From: an uncultured Bermanella sp.
GTDB lineage: Bacteria > Pseudomonadota > Gammaproteobacteria > Pseudomonadales > Oceanobacteraceae
Direction of reading: 5' to 3'
Length of the DNA stretch: 49,690 nt
NCBI GenBank assembly: GCA_913058575.1
Contig: CAJXRF010000044.1
Location: 1 to 49,690 of the forward strand
Shown piece by piece: positions 18,196 to 27,017 of this stretch (positions are counted from its first letter, which is position 1; every line of letters starts with the position of its first letter). The notes under the pieces are model-generated. The model was given only the letters and a program-made list of their open reading frames with translations, had not been told where the DNA came from and did no database searches. Position numbers and translations under genes: made by a program.

Positions 18196-18942
18196 TTACG
18201 AATACTTAAGCCACTGCCATAGCATGCCAATGTATTCGTAAATGGCGCGTTCACTTTTAGCCAATGCTGAAGCATCAAAACGCCAGTTGGTGGTATCCGT
18301 ATATTTAACCAAATAAAAAGTAGGAGCGGTGGTGGCATTAATATTTTGCTGTTGAAAATATTTAAACGCTCTGGGCATATGACTGGCACTGGTGACTAAG
18401 GCTAAGCTTTTATCACCTATAACTTTTTTTGCCGCTACCGCTTCTTCATAGGTGTCTTTAGGTTCTTCGAATTTAATGATTCTTTTGGGGTCTACCCCCA
18501 TGCTAATGGCTAAGTCTGCATAAGCCTGAGCGCAGCTAATGGTGTTGTTGCCTTTATAGCCGCTGACGATCAGTATGCTATTGGGTTGGGCGCGTATGAT
18601 GCGCAAGCCTTCCAATAAGCGTGCCGTGGCACTGCTAGATAGATGGCTATGTTTAGGGACATTCTCATCACTTTCTACGCCGTTACCCAATACTAATACG
18701 TAGTCCACGGTTTTTTGTATATCAAATGGGGAATGGGTTTGCTCTATGGGGCGCAGCAGTGCATTACTAAAGGGCTGCCAGCTAAATAGAAATAGTAGCA
18801 ATAAACCTGTGATGCTAAATGTTTTTGCTAAAGTTTGGCGTTTACTAAATATCCATAAAACTAAACCTATTGCTATTAATGCCATGCAAAAGCTCATGGG
18901 CATCATCCAAAAGCCAATTGTCTTTTTTAACCAAAATCCCAT
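18196..18942 (-). CDS. elyC: ElyC/YdcF-type DUF218 membrane protein
   Basis: 248 residues. Two N-terminal membrane spans (about 12-32 and 42-62) are followed by a DUF218 domain: VDYVLVLGNGVESDE, the RLLEGLRI helix, ILIVSGYKG, and LVTSASHMPRAFKYF, with EEPKDTYEEAVAAK between. In E. coli ElyC supports peptidoglycan and envelope biogenesis, with the DUF218 domain probably periplasmic. Length and topology fit ElyC better than SanA or YdcF, though the paralogues are close. Confidence 0.8.
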   Translation of the reverse strand: MGFWLKKTIGFWMMPMSFCMALIAIGLVLWIFSKRQTLAKTFSITGLLLLFLFSWQPFSNALLRPIEQTHSPFDIQKTVDYVLVLGNGVESDENVPKHSHLSSSATARLLEGLRIIRAQPNSILIVSGYKGNNTISCAQAYADLAISMGVDPKRIIKFEEPKDTYEEAVAAKKVIGDKSLALVTSASHMPRAFKYFQQQNINATTAPTFYLVKYTDTTNWRFDASALAKSERAIYEYIGMLWQWLKYS

Positions 18943-18989
18943 TTACGATTTCACTTATTTGAATTTTTACTGGAAGGAATTTTCTTAGG

Positions 18990-19022
18990 AAGTAAAACCT
19001 CTTTTTAAAAGAGGTTTTACTT
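18990..19022 (-). terminator. Terminator downstream of ggt
   Basis: Perfect 16-base inverted repeat (aagtaaaacctctttt / aaaagaggttttactt) with almost no loop, 14 bases after the ggt stop. The stem contains its own A and T tracts, so it could stop transcription in either direction. Confidence 0.8.
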
Positions 19023-19035
19023 AATATCGATGGGG

Positions 19036-20721
19036 CTATTGAACTTGTGCTTGGCCCACTGCCCGCTCATCCGCTGCTGCACTAACTTGGCCGGTTTCCT
19101 TATTCACTAAGATGGCCTGCATGTTGCCATATTGGCGGTTAATGTTTTTAAGTTTATGGCCCTTCTTCTCAAGAGCTTTTTTCACGTCTTCTGAAAAGGT
19201 ATTGGGCTCATGTTGAATAACATCAGGCAAATACTGATGATGAAAGCGTGGGCGGTTCACCCATTGGGTAACGGGTTTGCCTTGTAAGTGCTCAAGTGCG
19301 CCCAAAAACACCATGCTGATAATTCGGCTTCCCCCAGGGGTGCCTAAAATAGCCGTTTGGTTTTTACTGTCAATGAAACTTGGGGTCATACTTGATAGCG
19401 GGCGTTTTTCTGGCGCAATAGCATTGGCTTCATTGCCCACTAAACCATAGGCATTGGGTACACCAGGTTTCGCTGAGAAATCGTCCATTTCATTGTTAAG
19501 TAATACGCCGGTGCCTTCAGCTAAATAGGCGCTACCAAAAGGCAAGTTAATACTGAGAGTAGCACTGACGCGATTTCCTTGGTTATCCAACACACTTAAA
19601 TGAGTGGTATGAAAACCTTCCATTATTTGGGTTTGGCTACCTAGGCTTGCGCTACTGGTGGCTTTATTCATATCAATACTGCTGGCTAATGTTTGGTTGT
19701 ACTTTTTATTCAATAATTTTTGAGTGGGCACATCTACAAAGTCGGGGTCACCTAAATAATGAGCGCGATCAAAATAAGCGCGACGCATGACTTCTGTTAA
19801 TAAATGAATTTGATCCACTTCGCCTAATTTTTTCCAGTTATTAGTATCCAATTGGCTTTCTAACATATTAAGCATTTGTGCAATGGCAATACCGCCTGAA
19901 CTAGGCGGTGGTGCACTGGTAAAAGTAAAATCTTGATATTGGCTAATAATAGGTGCGCGTTCTATAACCGAGTACTTTGTTAAGTCTTCTAATTGCCAAA
20001 TACCGCCTGCTTTTTGAACTGAGGCCACAAGATTTTTAGCAACACTGCCTTTGTAAAAGCCATCAAAGCCTTTATCACTTATGGCTTGTAAGGTGTTGGC
20101 TAAATCAGGCTGCTTAATGATGTAGCCAAGCTTTGGTATTTTTTGTTTTTCATTTAGAAAAATATTGGCTGCCGCGGGGTATTGGCGCAAAGCCTTTAAA
20201 CGATAACCGGCTAATTTTTGATAGTGCTCATCTATGGCAAAGCCATGGTTAGCAGCATGAATGGCTGCTTTTAAAGAGTCCTTTAGGGGCAGCTCCCCAT
20301 ATTTTTGTGCCAAATGAGCAAAGGCTGCAGCTTGTCCTGGAATGGCTGCGGCCATGGGGCCATTGATAGACAACTTTGGAATGACATTGCCATTTTCATC
20401 GAGGTACATGTCGCGGTGTGCTTTAAGAGGGGCTTTTTCTCTGGCATCCACAAAAATATCTTTTTGTTGGTTAGCATCATGTAGTAACCAAAAGCCTCCG
20501 CCGCCCATGCCTGCGCTATAGGGTTCTACTACGGCTAATACGGCAGCGGTTGCCACAGCAGCGTCAAAGGCGTTACCCCCTTTTTTTAAAATATCAATTC
20601 CAGCTTGGGTAGCCAGTGGATGGGCACTGGCCACGGCGCCAGTATGCTTGGTTGTGGGAGTGGTATTGCTACAACCAACAATAGAAAAGGTAAGAAAAAA
20701 TAACAGCAGGCTGGCTTTCAT
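19036..20721 (-). CDS. ggt: Gamma-glutamyltranspeptidase / glutathione hydrolase, lipoprotein form
   Basis: 561 residues. It hydrolyses glutathione and transfers gamma-glutamyl groups after cutting itself into two subunits. The catalytic N-terminal Thr of the small subunit is in GFHTTHLSVLD. NEMDDFSAKPG and PGGSRIISMV form the conserved substrate pocket. The signal ends in a lipobox (IVGC, Cys at residue 17), so the enzyme is predicted to be membrane-anchored and not freely periplasmic. Sits next to the ferredoxin and coaD genes as in P. aeruginosa. Confidence 0.95.
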   Translation of the reverse strand: MKASLLLFFLTFSIVGCSNTTPTTKHTGAVASAHPLATQAGIDILKKGGNAFDAAVATAAVLAVVEPYSAGMGGGGFWLLHDANQQKDIFVDAREKAPLKAHRDMYLDENGNVIPKLSINGPMAAAIPGQAAAFAHLAQKYGELPLKDSLKAAIHAANHGFAIDEHYQKLAGYRLKALRQYPAAANIFLNEKQKIPKLGYIIKQPDLANTLQAISDKGFDGFYKGSVAKNLVASVQKAGGIWQLEDLTKYSVIERAPIISQYQDFTFTSAPPPSSGGIAIAQMLNMLESQLDTNNWKKLGEVDQIHLLTEVMRRAYFDRAHYLGDPDFVDVPTQKLLNKKYNQTLASSIDMNKATSSASLGSQTQIMEGFHTTHLSVLDNQGNRVSATLSINLPFGSAYLAEGTGVLLNNEMDDFSAKPGVPNAYGLVGNEANAIAPEKRPLSSMTPSFIDSKNQTAILGTPGGSRIISMVFLGALEHLQGKPVTQWVNRPRFHHQYLPDVIQHEPNTFSEDVKKALEKKGHKLKNINRQYGNMQAILVNKETGQVSAAADERAVGQAQVQ

Positions 20722-20778
20722 GTTTGATCCTTAATTACAAAGCGCTATCCAGAAAAGGTTTGCTAGCTATAGAAACAC

Positions 20779-20801
20779 AAAACCTCCTAAAAAGGAGGTT
20801 T
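20779..20801 (-). terminator. Terminator downstream of the ferredoxin gene
   Basis: 9-base GC-rich stem (aaacctcct / aggaggttt) with a 4-base loop; on the minus strand it runs into tttgtgttt. Located between the ferredoxin stop and the ggt start. Confidence 0.75.
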
Positions 20802-20847
20802 GATGATGATCTTTATTTCAGAATAGCCGTGCTCGGTAATACGTCTA

Positions 20848-21096
<249 letters not shown>

Positions 21097-21125
21097 TTAC
21101 CTCCAAACAAATTCAGGTTGAGCTG

Positions 21126-21143
21126 AGCCCAAACGATTGGGCT
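21126..21143. terminator. Short stem-loop between coaD and ferredoxin genes
   Basis: 7-base stem (agcccaa / ttgggct) with the loop acga. A T run follows on the plus strand only, which is the wrong side for these minus-strand genes, so its role is unclear. Confidence 0.35.
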
Positions 21144-21159
21144 TTTGGCTATTTTACGC

Positions 21160-21648
<489 letters not shown>

Positions 21649-21711
21649 CTATGGGCGCTGCTACTAATTGGGTATGAGTGATGTATCTGGCGGCATGGTA
21701 ATCAATTTATA

Positions 21712-21745
21712 AACAGCACTCAACAAATTGCTGATGAGTGCTGTT
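21712..21745 (-). terminator. Probable terminator of the aldehyde dehydrogenase-GMC operon
   Basis: Perfect 11-base stem (aacagcactca / tgagtgctgtt) with a 12-base loop, 25 bases past the GMC oxidoreductase stop. The T-tract after it on the minus strand is short (tttataaatt). Confidence 0.6.
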
Positions 21746-21770
21746 ATTTGAACGCCAAAATAGAGGGAAA

Positions 21771-23363
21771 CTAAGCCTTGGTAATGCTTTTAGCTAACAA
21801 ACTGGCTTGTTTAAGGGCCAACCCATAAATAGAGAGCTGGGGGTTAGCGCCAATGCTAGTAGGGAAGGCTGAACCATCGATAATGTGTAAGTTATCGCTG
21901 TGGTGGAAACGACCTTCGCTGTTGATCACGCTTTGGGTGACATCTTCACCCATGGTGCAGCCTCCCATTAAATGAGCGGTTAACAGGCGGTGGCGATGTA
22001 ATTCTTGTGGCAGGCTATCAATGGCTTTTTTACATTGATCTAAGCTTGAATAGAATAGGGCATCATGGTGTAACGGCATGACTTTCTTAGCACCCGCGGC
22101 AAATTGCAGCTCGGCCATTTTATGGTGTGCTTTGCGTAATCCTGTCCATAAATAGTCTGATACTGGGTAGTCCAATACAGGTCGACCACCCTTATCGAGC
22201 TCAATAGAGCCCCCTTGGCTTTCTTCATGGAAACCATCTCGAAGCAATGAAATAGTGCTTTGTAAATTAGGCAGCATTTTCATGGTGTCTAATAGTTTAA
22301 AGCCATGTAAGCCCACAATTTGTCCGCTCATGGCAGGTTGCATGGGAGGCACTTCTAATTTAAAGCCAATGTCCCCTTGGGTTTGCCATTGGAAATGGTC
22401 AGAGTAAATCGATTGCGGGGCCCCATGAAATGGGTTCACCTCATCGCTCATTTGCGCAAGGCTGGCATTTACGGGGTGAATGGTGGTGCGCTTACCAATA
22501 CGTTGGTGAGGGTCAGGTGCATTAGAGCGCAGTAATAAACCAGGGTTATTAATGGCGCCACCAGACAGAACAATATGAGGAGCCTTAAAGGTAATTTTTA
22601 CCCCAGTTGGGGTTTTTCCGTCATCGCTTAATGCTAGGCACTCAACCGCTTCAGCCTTGTGTTCGGAGAAAATAATGCGCTCAGCGCTGCAGCGATAATA
22701 TAGCTCGCTGCCATTCTTTAATGCTTCCGGTACGGTGGTGACCAGCATGCTTTGTTTGGCATTGGTGGGACACCCCACGCCGCAATAACCTAAGTCCCAA
22801 CAGCCATTGACGTTGCGAGGAATGACCGCCCATGTCCAGTCTTTTGCTTGGCAGCCAAGCTTTAAAATATCGTTATTGGCATTAGGGGGCATGGCCCATT
22901 TACTCACGTTTAGGCGTTTTTCCATCTGAGCAAAATAAGGGGCCATCTCCTCAGAGCTAAAGCCTTTCAAGCTATGTTCTTTTTGCCAGTGAGCAAGGGT
23001 TGGGTCTGGGGTGCGAAAACTTGATGTCCAGTTTACAACAGTACTACCGCCCACAGCGCGACCTTGAAAAATACTAATGGCACCATCTTTTGTGGTACGC
23101 CCAGCGCCTTCTTGGTAAAGGCTGCTGTAAGCTTCTAGTTCATCTAGATTGAAATCATCAGAGGTATATAAACCACCTTCTTCAACCATGACAACCTTCA
23201 AACCAGCTTGGCTCAAGACTTCAGCACTCACGCCTCCGCCGGCTCCAGTGCCTACGATAATGACATCGGCTTCCACAGTGATGGATGATTCGATCTTGGC
23301 ACCATCGTGAATTTGCCAATTTTCGCTTTTAGCGCGATCTTTAAAAATATCAGGTATGGCCAT
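21771..23363 (-). CDS. GMC-family FAD oxidoreductase (probable alcohol dehydrogenase/oxidase)
   Basis: 530 residues. The N-terminal FAD motif is VDVIIVGTGAGGG at about 32-44, followed by VVMVEEGG. The second GMC signature reads VLSGGAINNPGLLLRSNA. The C-terminal block HIIDGSAFPTSIGANPQLSIYGLALKQA carries the His/Asn region of the active site. A cysteine-rich segment (NGCWDLGYCGVGCP) is shared with long-chain alcohol oxidases and similar dehydrogenases. No signal peptide. Last gene of an operon with an aldehyde dehydrogenase and a Tat-exported small subunit, so oxidation of an alcohol onward to an acid is likely. A long-chain or terpenoid substrate is possible but unproven. Confidence 0.88.
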   Translation of the reverse strand: MAIPDIFKDRAKSENWQIHDGAKIESSITVEADVIIVGTGAGGGVSAEVLSQAGLKVVMVEEGGLYTSDDFNLDELEAYSSLYQEGAGRTTKDGAISIFQGRAVGGSTVVNWTSSFRTPDPTLAHWQKEHSLKGFSSEEMAPYFAQMEKRLNVSKWAMPPNANNDILKLGCQAKDWTWAVIPRNVNGCWDLGYCGVGCPTNAKQSMLVTTVPEALKNGSELYYRCSAERIIFSEHKAEAVECLALSDDGKTPTGVKITFKAPHIVLSGGAINNPGLLLRSNAPDPHQRIGKRTTIHPVNASLAQMSDEVNPFHGAPQSIYSDHFQWQTQGDIGFKLEVPPMQPAMSGQIVGLHGFKLLDTMKMLPNLQSTISLLRDGFHEESQGGSIELDKGGRPVLDYPVSDYLWTGLRKAHHKMAELQFAAGAKKVMPLHHDALFYSSLDQCKKAIDSLPQELHRHRLLTAHLMGGCTMGEDVTQSVINSEGRFHHSDNLHIIDGSAFPTSIGANPQLSIYGLALKQASLLAKSITKA

Positions 23364-23394
23364 GAAGGCAGCTCCTACAAACGAAAGCGCGAGG

Positions 23395-23949
23395 TTAAGC
23401 GTTGTTGTTTTTAGTGATGAGAAGATTAGCGGTGGCGGGTAAATGGTAACCCACTTTGTCCCAAGCTAAGGGTTGGCCAAACCAAGTGGCGCACATGAGT
23501 TTATTAATGCCGTTGTAAGCCAAATTAAATAACGATAACGAACTTTCTCGCCAACTGTTTAAGAAATTTTCGATCTCCTCTTCGCTGGCATTTTCCCACT
23601 TGCTCCACACCCCAGTGGTTAGACCACGGCTGATACGCATGTTGAGTAGATTAAAAAGGTCTACCATTTGCGCAGCGTTATGTGGCCCTAAGTTAAAGAT
23701 TGCTATGTCTATGTAGCTCAACGAGTTATCAAGGGCTTCTTTTTGCAGTTTATCATCACTTGGTAAGCTGCCTTTAAGAACCACTGGAAGAACGGCTTTC
23801 AAAAATACAATGTCATCCGCTCGCAAGACTTTCCACGGGCCATTTTTTGGGGTTGCTTGAGTGCAGCCTGTTAATGTTGCGGTAAGACTGGTAGCGGTAA
23901 GGGCGGCCGAACTGGCCGCTCCTAGTTTTAAAAAATTACGTCTATTCAT
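23395..23949 (-). CDS. Tat-signal small subunit, gluconate 2-dehydrogenase subunit 3-like
   Basis: 184 residues. The N-terminus MNRRNFLKLGAASSAAL is a twin-arginine signal (RRNFLK). It runs into a lipobox LTGC with Cys29, so the protein may be a Tat-exported lipoprotein. The mature part is helical and fits the small (subunit 3) partners of GMC flavoproteins such as gluconate 2-dehydrogenase. It lies 31 bases upstream of the GMC gene and 18 bases downstream of the aldehyde dehydrogenase gene. In related systems the flavoprotein without a signal travels with the Tat subunit; that is my inference for this pair. Confidence 0.75.
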   Translation of the reverse strand: MNRRNFLKLGAASSAALTATSLTATLTGCTQATPKNGPWKVLRADDIVFLKAVLPVVLKGSLPSDDKLQKEALDNSLSYIDIAIFNLGPHNAAQMVDLFNLLNMRISRGLTTGVWSKWENASEEEIENFLNSWRESSLSLFNLAYNGINKLMCATWFGQPLAWDKVGYHLPATANLLITKNNNA

Positions 23950-23967
23950 TATCTTTAAGTCTTTTAT

Positions 23968-25410
23968 TTAGCGAACAATGAATTTGTAAATGAGTCGATG
24001 CATTAAGCGGCCATGAGGAGCGTAAATAAACTTGCCACTGTTGATGCGCCCTTTTTTATGGATGGATTTAGCATGGCTTAAAGATAGGAAGCCTTCCTTA
24101 CCGTGATAATGGCCAATACCAGAATCTCCCACGCCACCAAACGGCATGTCGTCTTGCGCTATGTGCGATAAGCAATCGTTAATGGCCACACCACCGGCAT
24201 GAGTGCCTTTTAATACATGGTCTTGTTCTTGTGAGTTATGACTGAACAAATAAAGCGCTAACGGGCGAGGGCGCTCGTTAACAAACGTCAATGCCTCATC
24301 TAAAGACTTGTAAGTTACGATGGGCAATAATGGCCCAAAAATCTCATCTTGCATGACCTGCATTTGATCAGTTGTGTTGCTTAGTAGTGTTAGGGGAATT
24401 TTACGAGTGCCGCTGAAATCTTCATTGGCATGGTTAAGGGTCTCAATGGCAGCACCTTTTTCTTTGGCATCGGTTAGGTAGCCTTGCAAACGATTAAATT
24501 GGCGATCATTAATAATCGCTGTGTAATCGTCATTGCTTTTAATTGTGGGGTAGCTTTTCTTATAGGCCTGCGCAATTTGTGTTTTAACATCACCTAACAT
24601 GTGTTCAGGGCATAAGATGTAATCTGGGGCGATACAGGTTTGACCAGCATTAGTGGCTTTACCAAAAATAATGCTCTCAGCAGCACCTTGCAGTGAAGCG
24701 TTGTCGGTAATGATGCACGGAGACTTACCGCCTAGCTCAAGGGTAACAGGCACTAGGTTTTTACCGGCGGCACTCATGACATGACGACCCACCATGGTAG
24801 AGCCAGTGAAAATTAAATGATCCCAATGTAGGCTAGAGAATTCAGCACCAACAGAGGCTTCCCCTAATACAACGGCCACTTGATCTTCATCAAATGCTTC
24901 GGCAAACATGCGCTGCATCACTTCGTTGGTGGCCGGGGTAAATTCAGATAGTTTAATCACGGCACGGTTACCGGCGGCTAGCGCGGCTGCTAAAGGGGCT
25001 GCTGAAAGTTGAACCGGATAGTTCCAAGGAGCAATAATGCCCACAACGCCTTTTGGCTGGTATAAAACTTGGTTAGAGGCAGGAGCAAATAAAGCGCTTA
25101 CGTGACGCTTGCTGGGTTTCATCCACTTCTTAAGGTTTTTCTTGTTGTACTTGATGCCCTCTAAGGTCACCATAATTTCTGCAAGCAAAGTTTCATCTTT
25201 AGAGCGACAGCTGAAATCTTGATGTAAAGCCGCAGCTAATTCATCTTTGTATTTTCTTAATGCAGCTGCTAATTTGTCTAAGTCATCGCTACGTTGTTTG
25301 GCACTTGGGTACAGGTTTTTGGCAAAAGCGGCTTTCTGCTTAGCAAAGACATTCTCTAAATGTGCAATGTGGTGTTGCTCATCTTGTAACTGGCTGGCTG
25401 TAGCGACCAT
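23968..25410 (-). CDS. Coniferyl-aldehyde-dehydrogenase-type aldehyde dehydrogenase
   Basis: 480 residues. It oxidises an aldehyde to an acid with NAD(P)+. The catalytic Cys is in NAGQTCIAPDY and the general-base Glu in TLELGGKSP; the cofactor site is FTGSTMVGRHV. The sequence fits the coniferyl aldehyde dehydrogenase subfamily often found in this operon. I placed the start at MVATASQLQ because an agagg ribosome site precedes it; a longer frame would begin 25 codons earlier inside the promoter. First gene of the operon with the Tat subunit and GMC oxidoreductase. Confidence 0.9.
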   Translation of the reverse strand: MVATASQLQDEQHHIAHLENVFAKQKAAFAKNLYPSAKQRSDDLDKLAAALRKYKDELAAALHQDFSCRSKDETLLAEIMVTLEGIKYNKKNLKKWMKPSKRHVSALFAPASNQVLYQPKGVVGIIAPWNYPVQLSAAPLAAALAAGNRAVIKLSEFTPATNEVMQRMFAEAFDEDQVAVVLGEASVGAEFSSLHWDHLIFTGSTMVGRHVMSAAGKNLVPVTLELGGKSPCIITDNASLQGAAESIIFGKATNAGQTCIAPDYILCPEHMLGDVKTQIAQAYKKSYPTIKSNDDYTAIINDRQFNRLQGYLTDAKEKGAAIETLNHANEDFSGTRKIPLTLLSNTTDQMQVMQDEIFGPLLPIVTYKSLDEALTFVNERPRPLALYLFSHNSQEQDHVLKGTHAGGVAINDCLSHIAQDDMPFGGVGDSGIGHYHGKEGFLSLSHAKSIHKKGRINSGKFIYAPHGRLMHRLIYKFIVR

Positions 25411-25453
25411 CTTGTTATCCTCTGCGAGATTTTCATTTTTTGTTATCAATGTT

Positions 25454-25483
25454 ATTATTAGAGTGATTACTCTAAAGGTCAAC
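25454..25483 (-). promoter_or_regulatory. Promoter of the aldehyde dehydrogenase operon with embedded operator
   Basis: On the minus strand TTGACC (-35, 25478-25483) is followed by an 18-base spacer and AATAAT (-10, 25454-25459). A perfect 7+7 palindrome with a 4-base centre (TTAGAGT-gatt-ACTCTAA, 25458-25475) fills the spacer and touches the -10. A repressor bound there would block RNA polymerase. The divergent TetR regulator is the natural candidate. Confidence 0.7.
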
Positions 25484-25697
25484 ACTATTTTTACATCTAG
25501 TGTCTAGAGGTGTTGGCTGTGGTCTGAATTTAACATCGGTTTGTCAGCCACTAACATGGCTGTGAAAATTAATTGGCCTGTGAATTACGGAAAAATTCAA
25601 AAAACACCTTCGTTTTTATGTTAAAAAGGCGCAGGTGAGTTGGTGAGCTGTAAGAAGGATCGAAATTGAAAGAGGCCGTAGTAGGTATAGGAGTGAT

Positions 25698-26363
25698 ATG
25701 AAGACACGGGATCGTATTATCCAAGCCAGTTTAGAAATGTTTAACGACCAAGGTGAGCGTAATGTTACCACTAACCATATTGCGTCGAAGCTAGGCATTA
25801 GTCCTGGTAATTTGTATTACCACTTTAAAAATAAGCAGCAAATCATTTACGATATTTACCTGATTTATGAAAAGCAGGTGGATGCAAACTTACAGGTACC
25901 CACTGATCGGCCGCTTAATATTAATGATAAGGTGATTTATCTGGAAACCATTTTCCAAGGGCTATGGGATTACCGTTTTTTACACCGTGACTTACAGCAC
26001 TTACTGCAAAATGATGAAGAGCTTCAGAAGCGATATAACGTCTTTTTTAAGCGCTGCCTGAAAGCCACGCAAGATATTTATTTTGGCTTGCGTGACGCTG
26101 GTATGTTGAATGCGTGCGATGAGGATTTAAGAGCGTTAGCGCTTAATACTTGGATTTTAGTCACTTCGTGGTTTGGGTTTATTCACAGTAATTTACTCAG
26201 TGATAATGAACGCGAAGAAAGTCGTGAGCTGTTAAATGCTGGGATCTATCAAATATTTGCCCTTGAAAGACCCTTCCTAAAAGAAGAATTCAGAGAGCCT
26301 GTCGCCATGCTAGTTGAGCAGTTGGGGTTATCTTTGGATCAGTTATCGGTGTTGCCTAGTTAG
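25698..26363 (+). CDS. TetR/AcrR-family transcriptional regulator
   Basis: 221 residues. The N-terminal helix-turn-helix reads RIIQASLEMFNDQGERNVTTNHIASKLGISPGNLYYHFKNKQQI, a classic TetR DNA-binding domain ending in YYHFKNK. The ligand domain includes a TetR C-terminal region (LQHLLQNDEELQKRYNVFFKR). It is divergent from the aldehyde dehydrogenase operon and probably represses it through the palindrome in that promoter. The inducer could be the alcohol or aldehyde substrate or an acyl-CoA; unknown. Confidence 0.92.
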   Translation: MKTRDRIIQASLEMFNDQGERNVTTNHIASKLGISPGNLYYHFKNKQQIIYDIYLIYEKQVDANLQVPTDRPLNINDKVIYLETIFQGLWDYRFLHRDLQHLLQNDEELQKRYNVFFKRCLKATQDIYFGLRDAGMLNACDEDLRALALNTWILVTSWFGFIHSNLLSDNEREESRELLNAGIYQIFALERPFLKEEFREPVAMLVEQLGLSLDQLSVLPS

Positions 26364-26370
26364 CAGCCAG

Positions 26371-26410
26371 ACAAAAAGCGCTTAATGACACTACTTTAAG
26401 CGCTTTTTGT
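26371..26410. terminator. Bidirectional terminator between tetR and rsmD
   Basis: Perfect 15-base inverted repeat (acaaaaagcgcttaa / ttaagcgctttttgt) with a 10-base loop and T-tracts on both strands, placed between convergent genes. Confidence 0.93.
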
Positions 26411-26416
26411 AAGGGT

Positions 26417-26989
26417 TCATGAGCCTTGGTTTTGGTACAAGCACAATCTTACTTGGCCCGCTTTTTTGTCTCGATGCAGGCGCCAGCTACTGGGCAGGTT
26501 CAGCTTGTTTAGGTCTTGTTCACTCTCTACATATACCCACGCGTTTTTACTTAATAAATTTTGTGACTCTATTAGTTCTAGGCATTTAGGCAGCAGCCCT
26601 TTATTAAATGGCGGGTCTAGGAATATAAGATCAAATTGCTGGTCACATTGTGCCAGCCAATTTAGCGCATCGGTTTGTACCACTTGAGCATCGGACGTAT
26701 TTAGGGTTTTAACATTATCTTTCAGCTGGCTGGCGGCTTTTGCGTTCATTTCTAACAGGGTGAGATTTTGCGCGCCGCGAGATAAGGCCTCGAATCCTAA
26801 TGCACCTGAACCGGCAAATAAGTCCAGTACTCTGGCGCCAGGCACCACAGGCTGCAGCCAGTTAAAGACGGTTTCTCTGACTCTATCTGTGGTGGGGCGC
26901 AGGCCATCCACATCCGGAAAAGGCAAAAAACGGCTGCGCCATTGTCCGCCAATAATTCGTAAACGGTTGCCTGATTTTTTTGCTGCCAT
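26417..26989 (-). CDS. rsmD: 16S rRNA (guanine(966)-N2)-methyltransferase
   Basis: 190 residues. The RsmD N-terminus LRIIGGQWRSR is followed by the RPTTDRVRETVFNWL segment, SAM-binding motif I DLFAGSGALGFEALSRGA, and catalytic DPPFN in motif IV. It methylates G966 of 16S rRNA during 30S assembly. Gene order next to the M16 protein and ftsY is conserved in gammaproteobacteria. Confidence 0.96.
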   Translation of the reverse strand: MAAKKSGNRLRIIGGQWRSRFLPFPDVDGLRPTTDRVRETVFNWLQPVVPGARVLDLFAGSGALGFEALSRGAQNLTLLEMNAKAASQLKDNVKTLNTSDAQVVQTDALNWLAQCDQQFDLIFLDPPFNKGLLPKCLELIESQNLLSKNAWVYVESEQDLNKLNLPSSWRLHRDKKAGQVRLCLYQNQGS

Positions 26990-27017
26990 AATGAATTCTT
27001 AGAAAATAAACGAATGG

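Noticed and set aside
25411-25485. 25-codon N-terminal extension of the aldehyde dehydrogenase
   Set aside because: It runs through the promoter and operator; a good ribosome site precedes the internal ATG.
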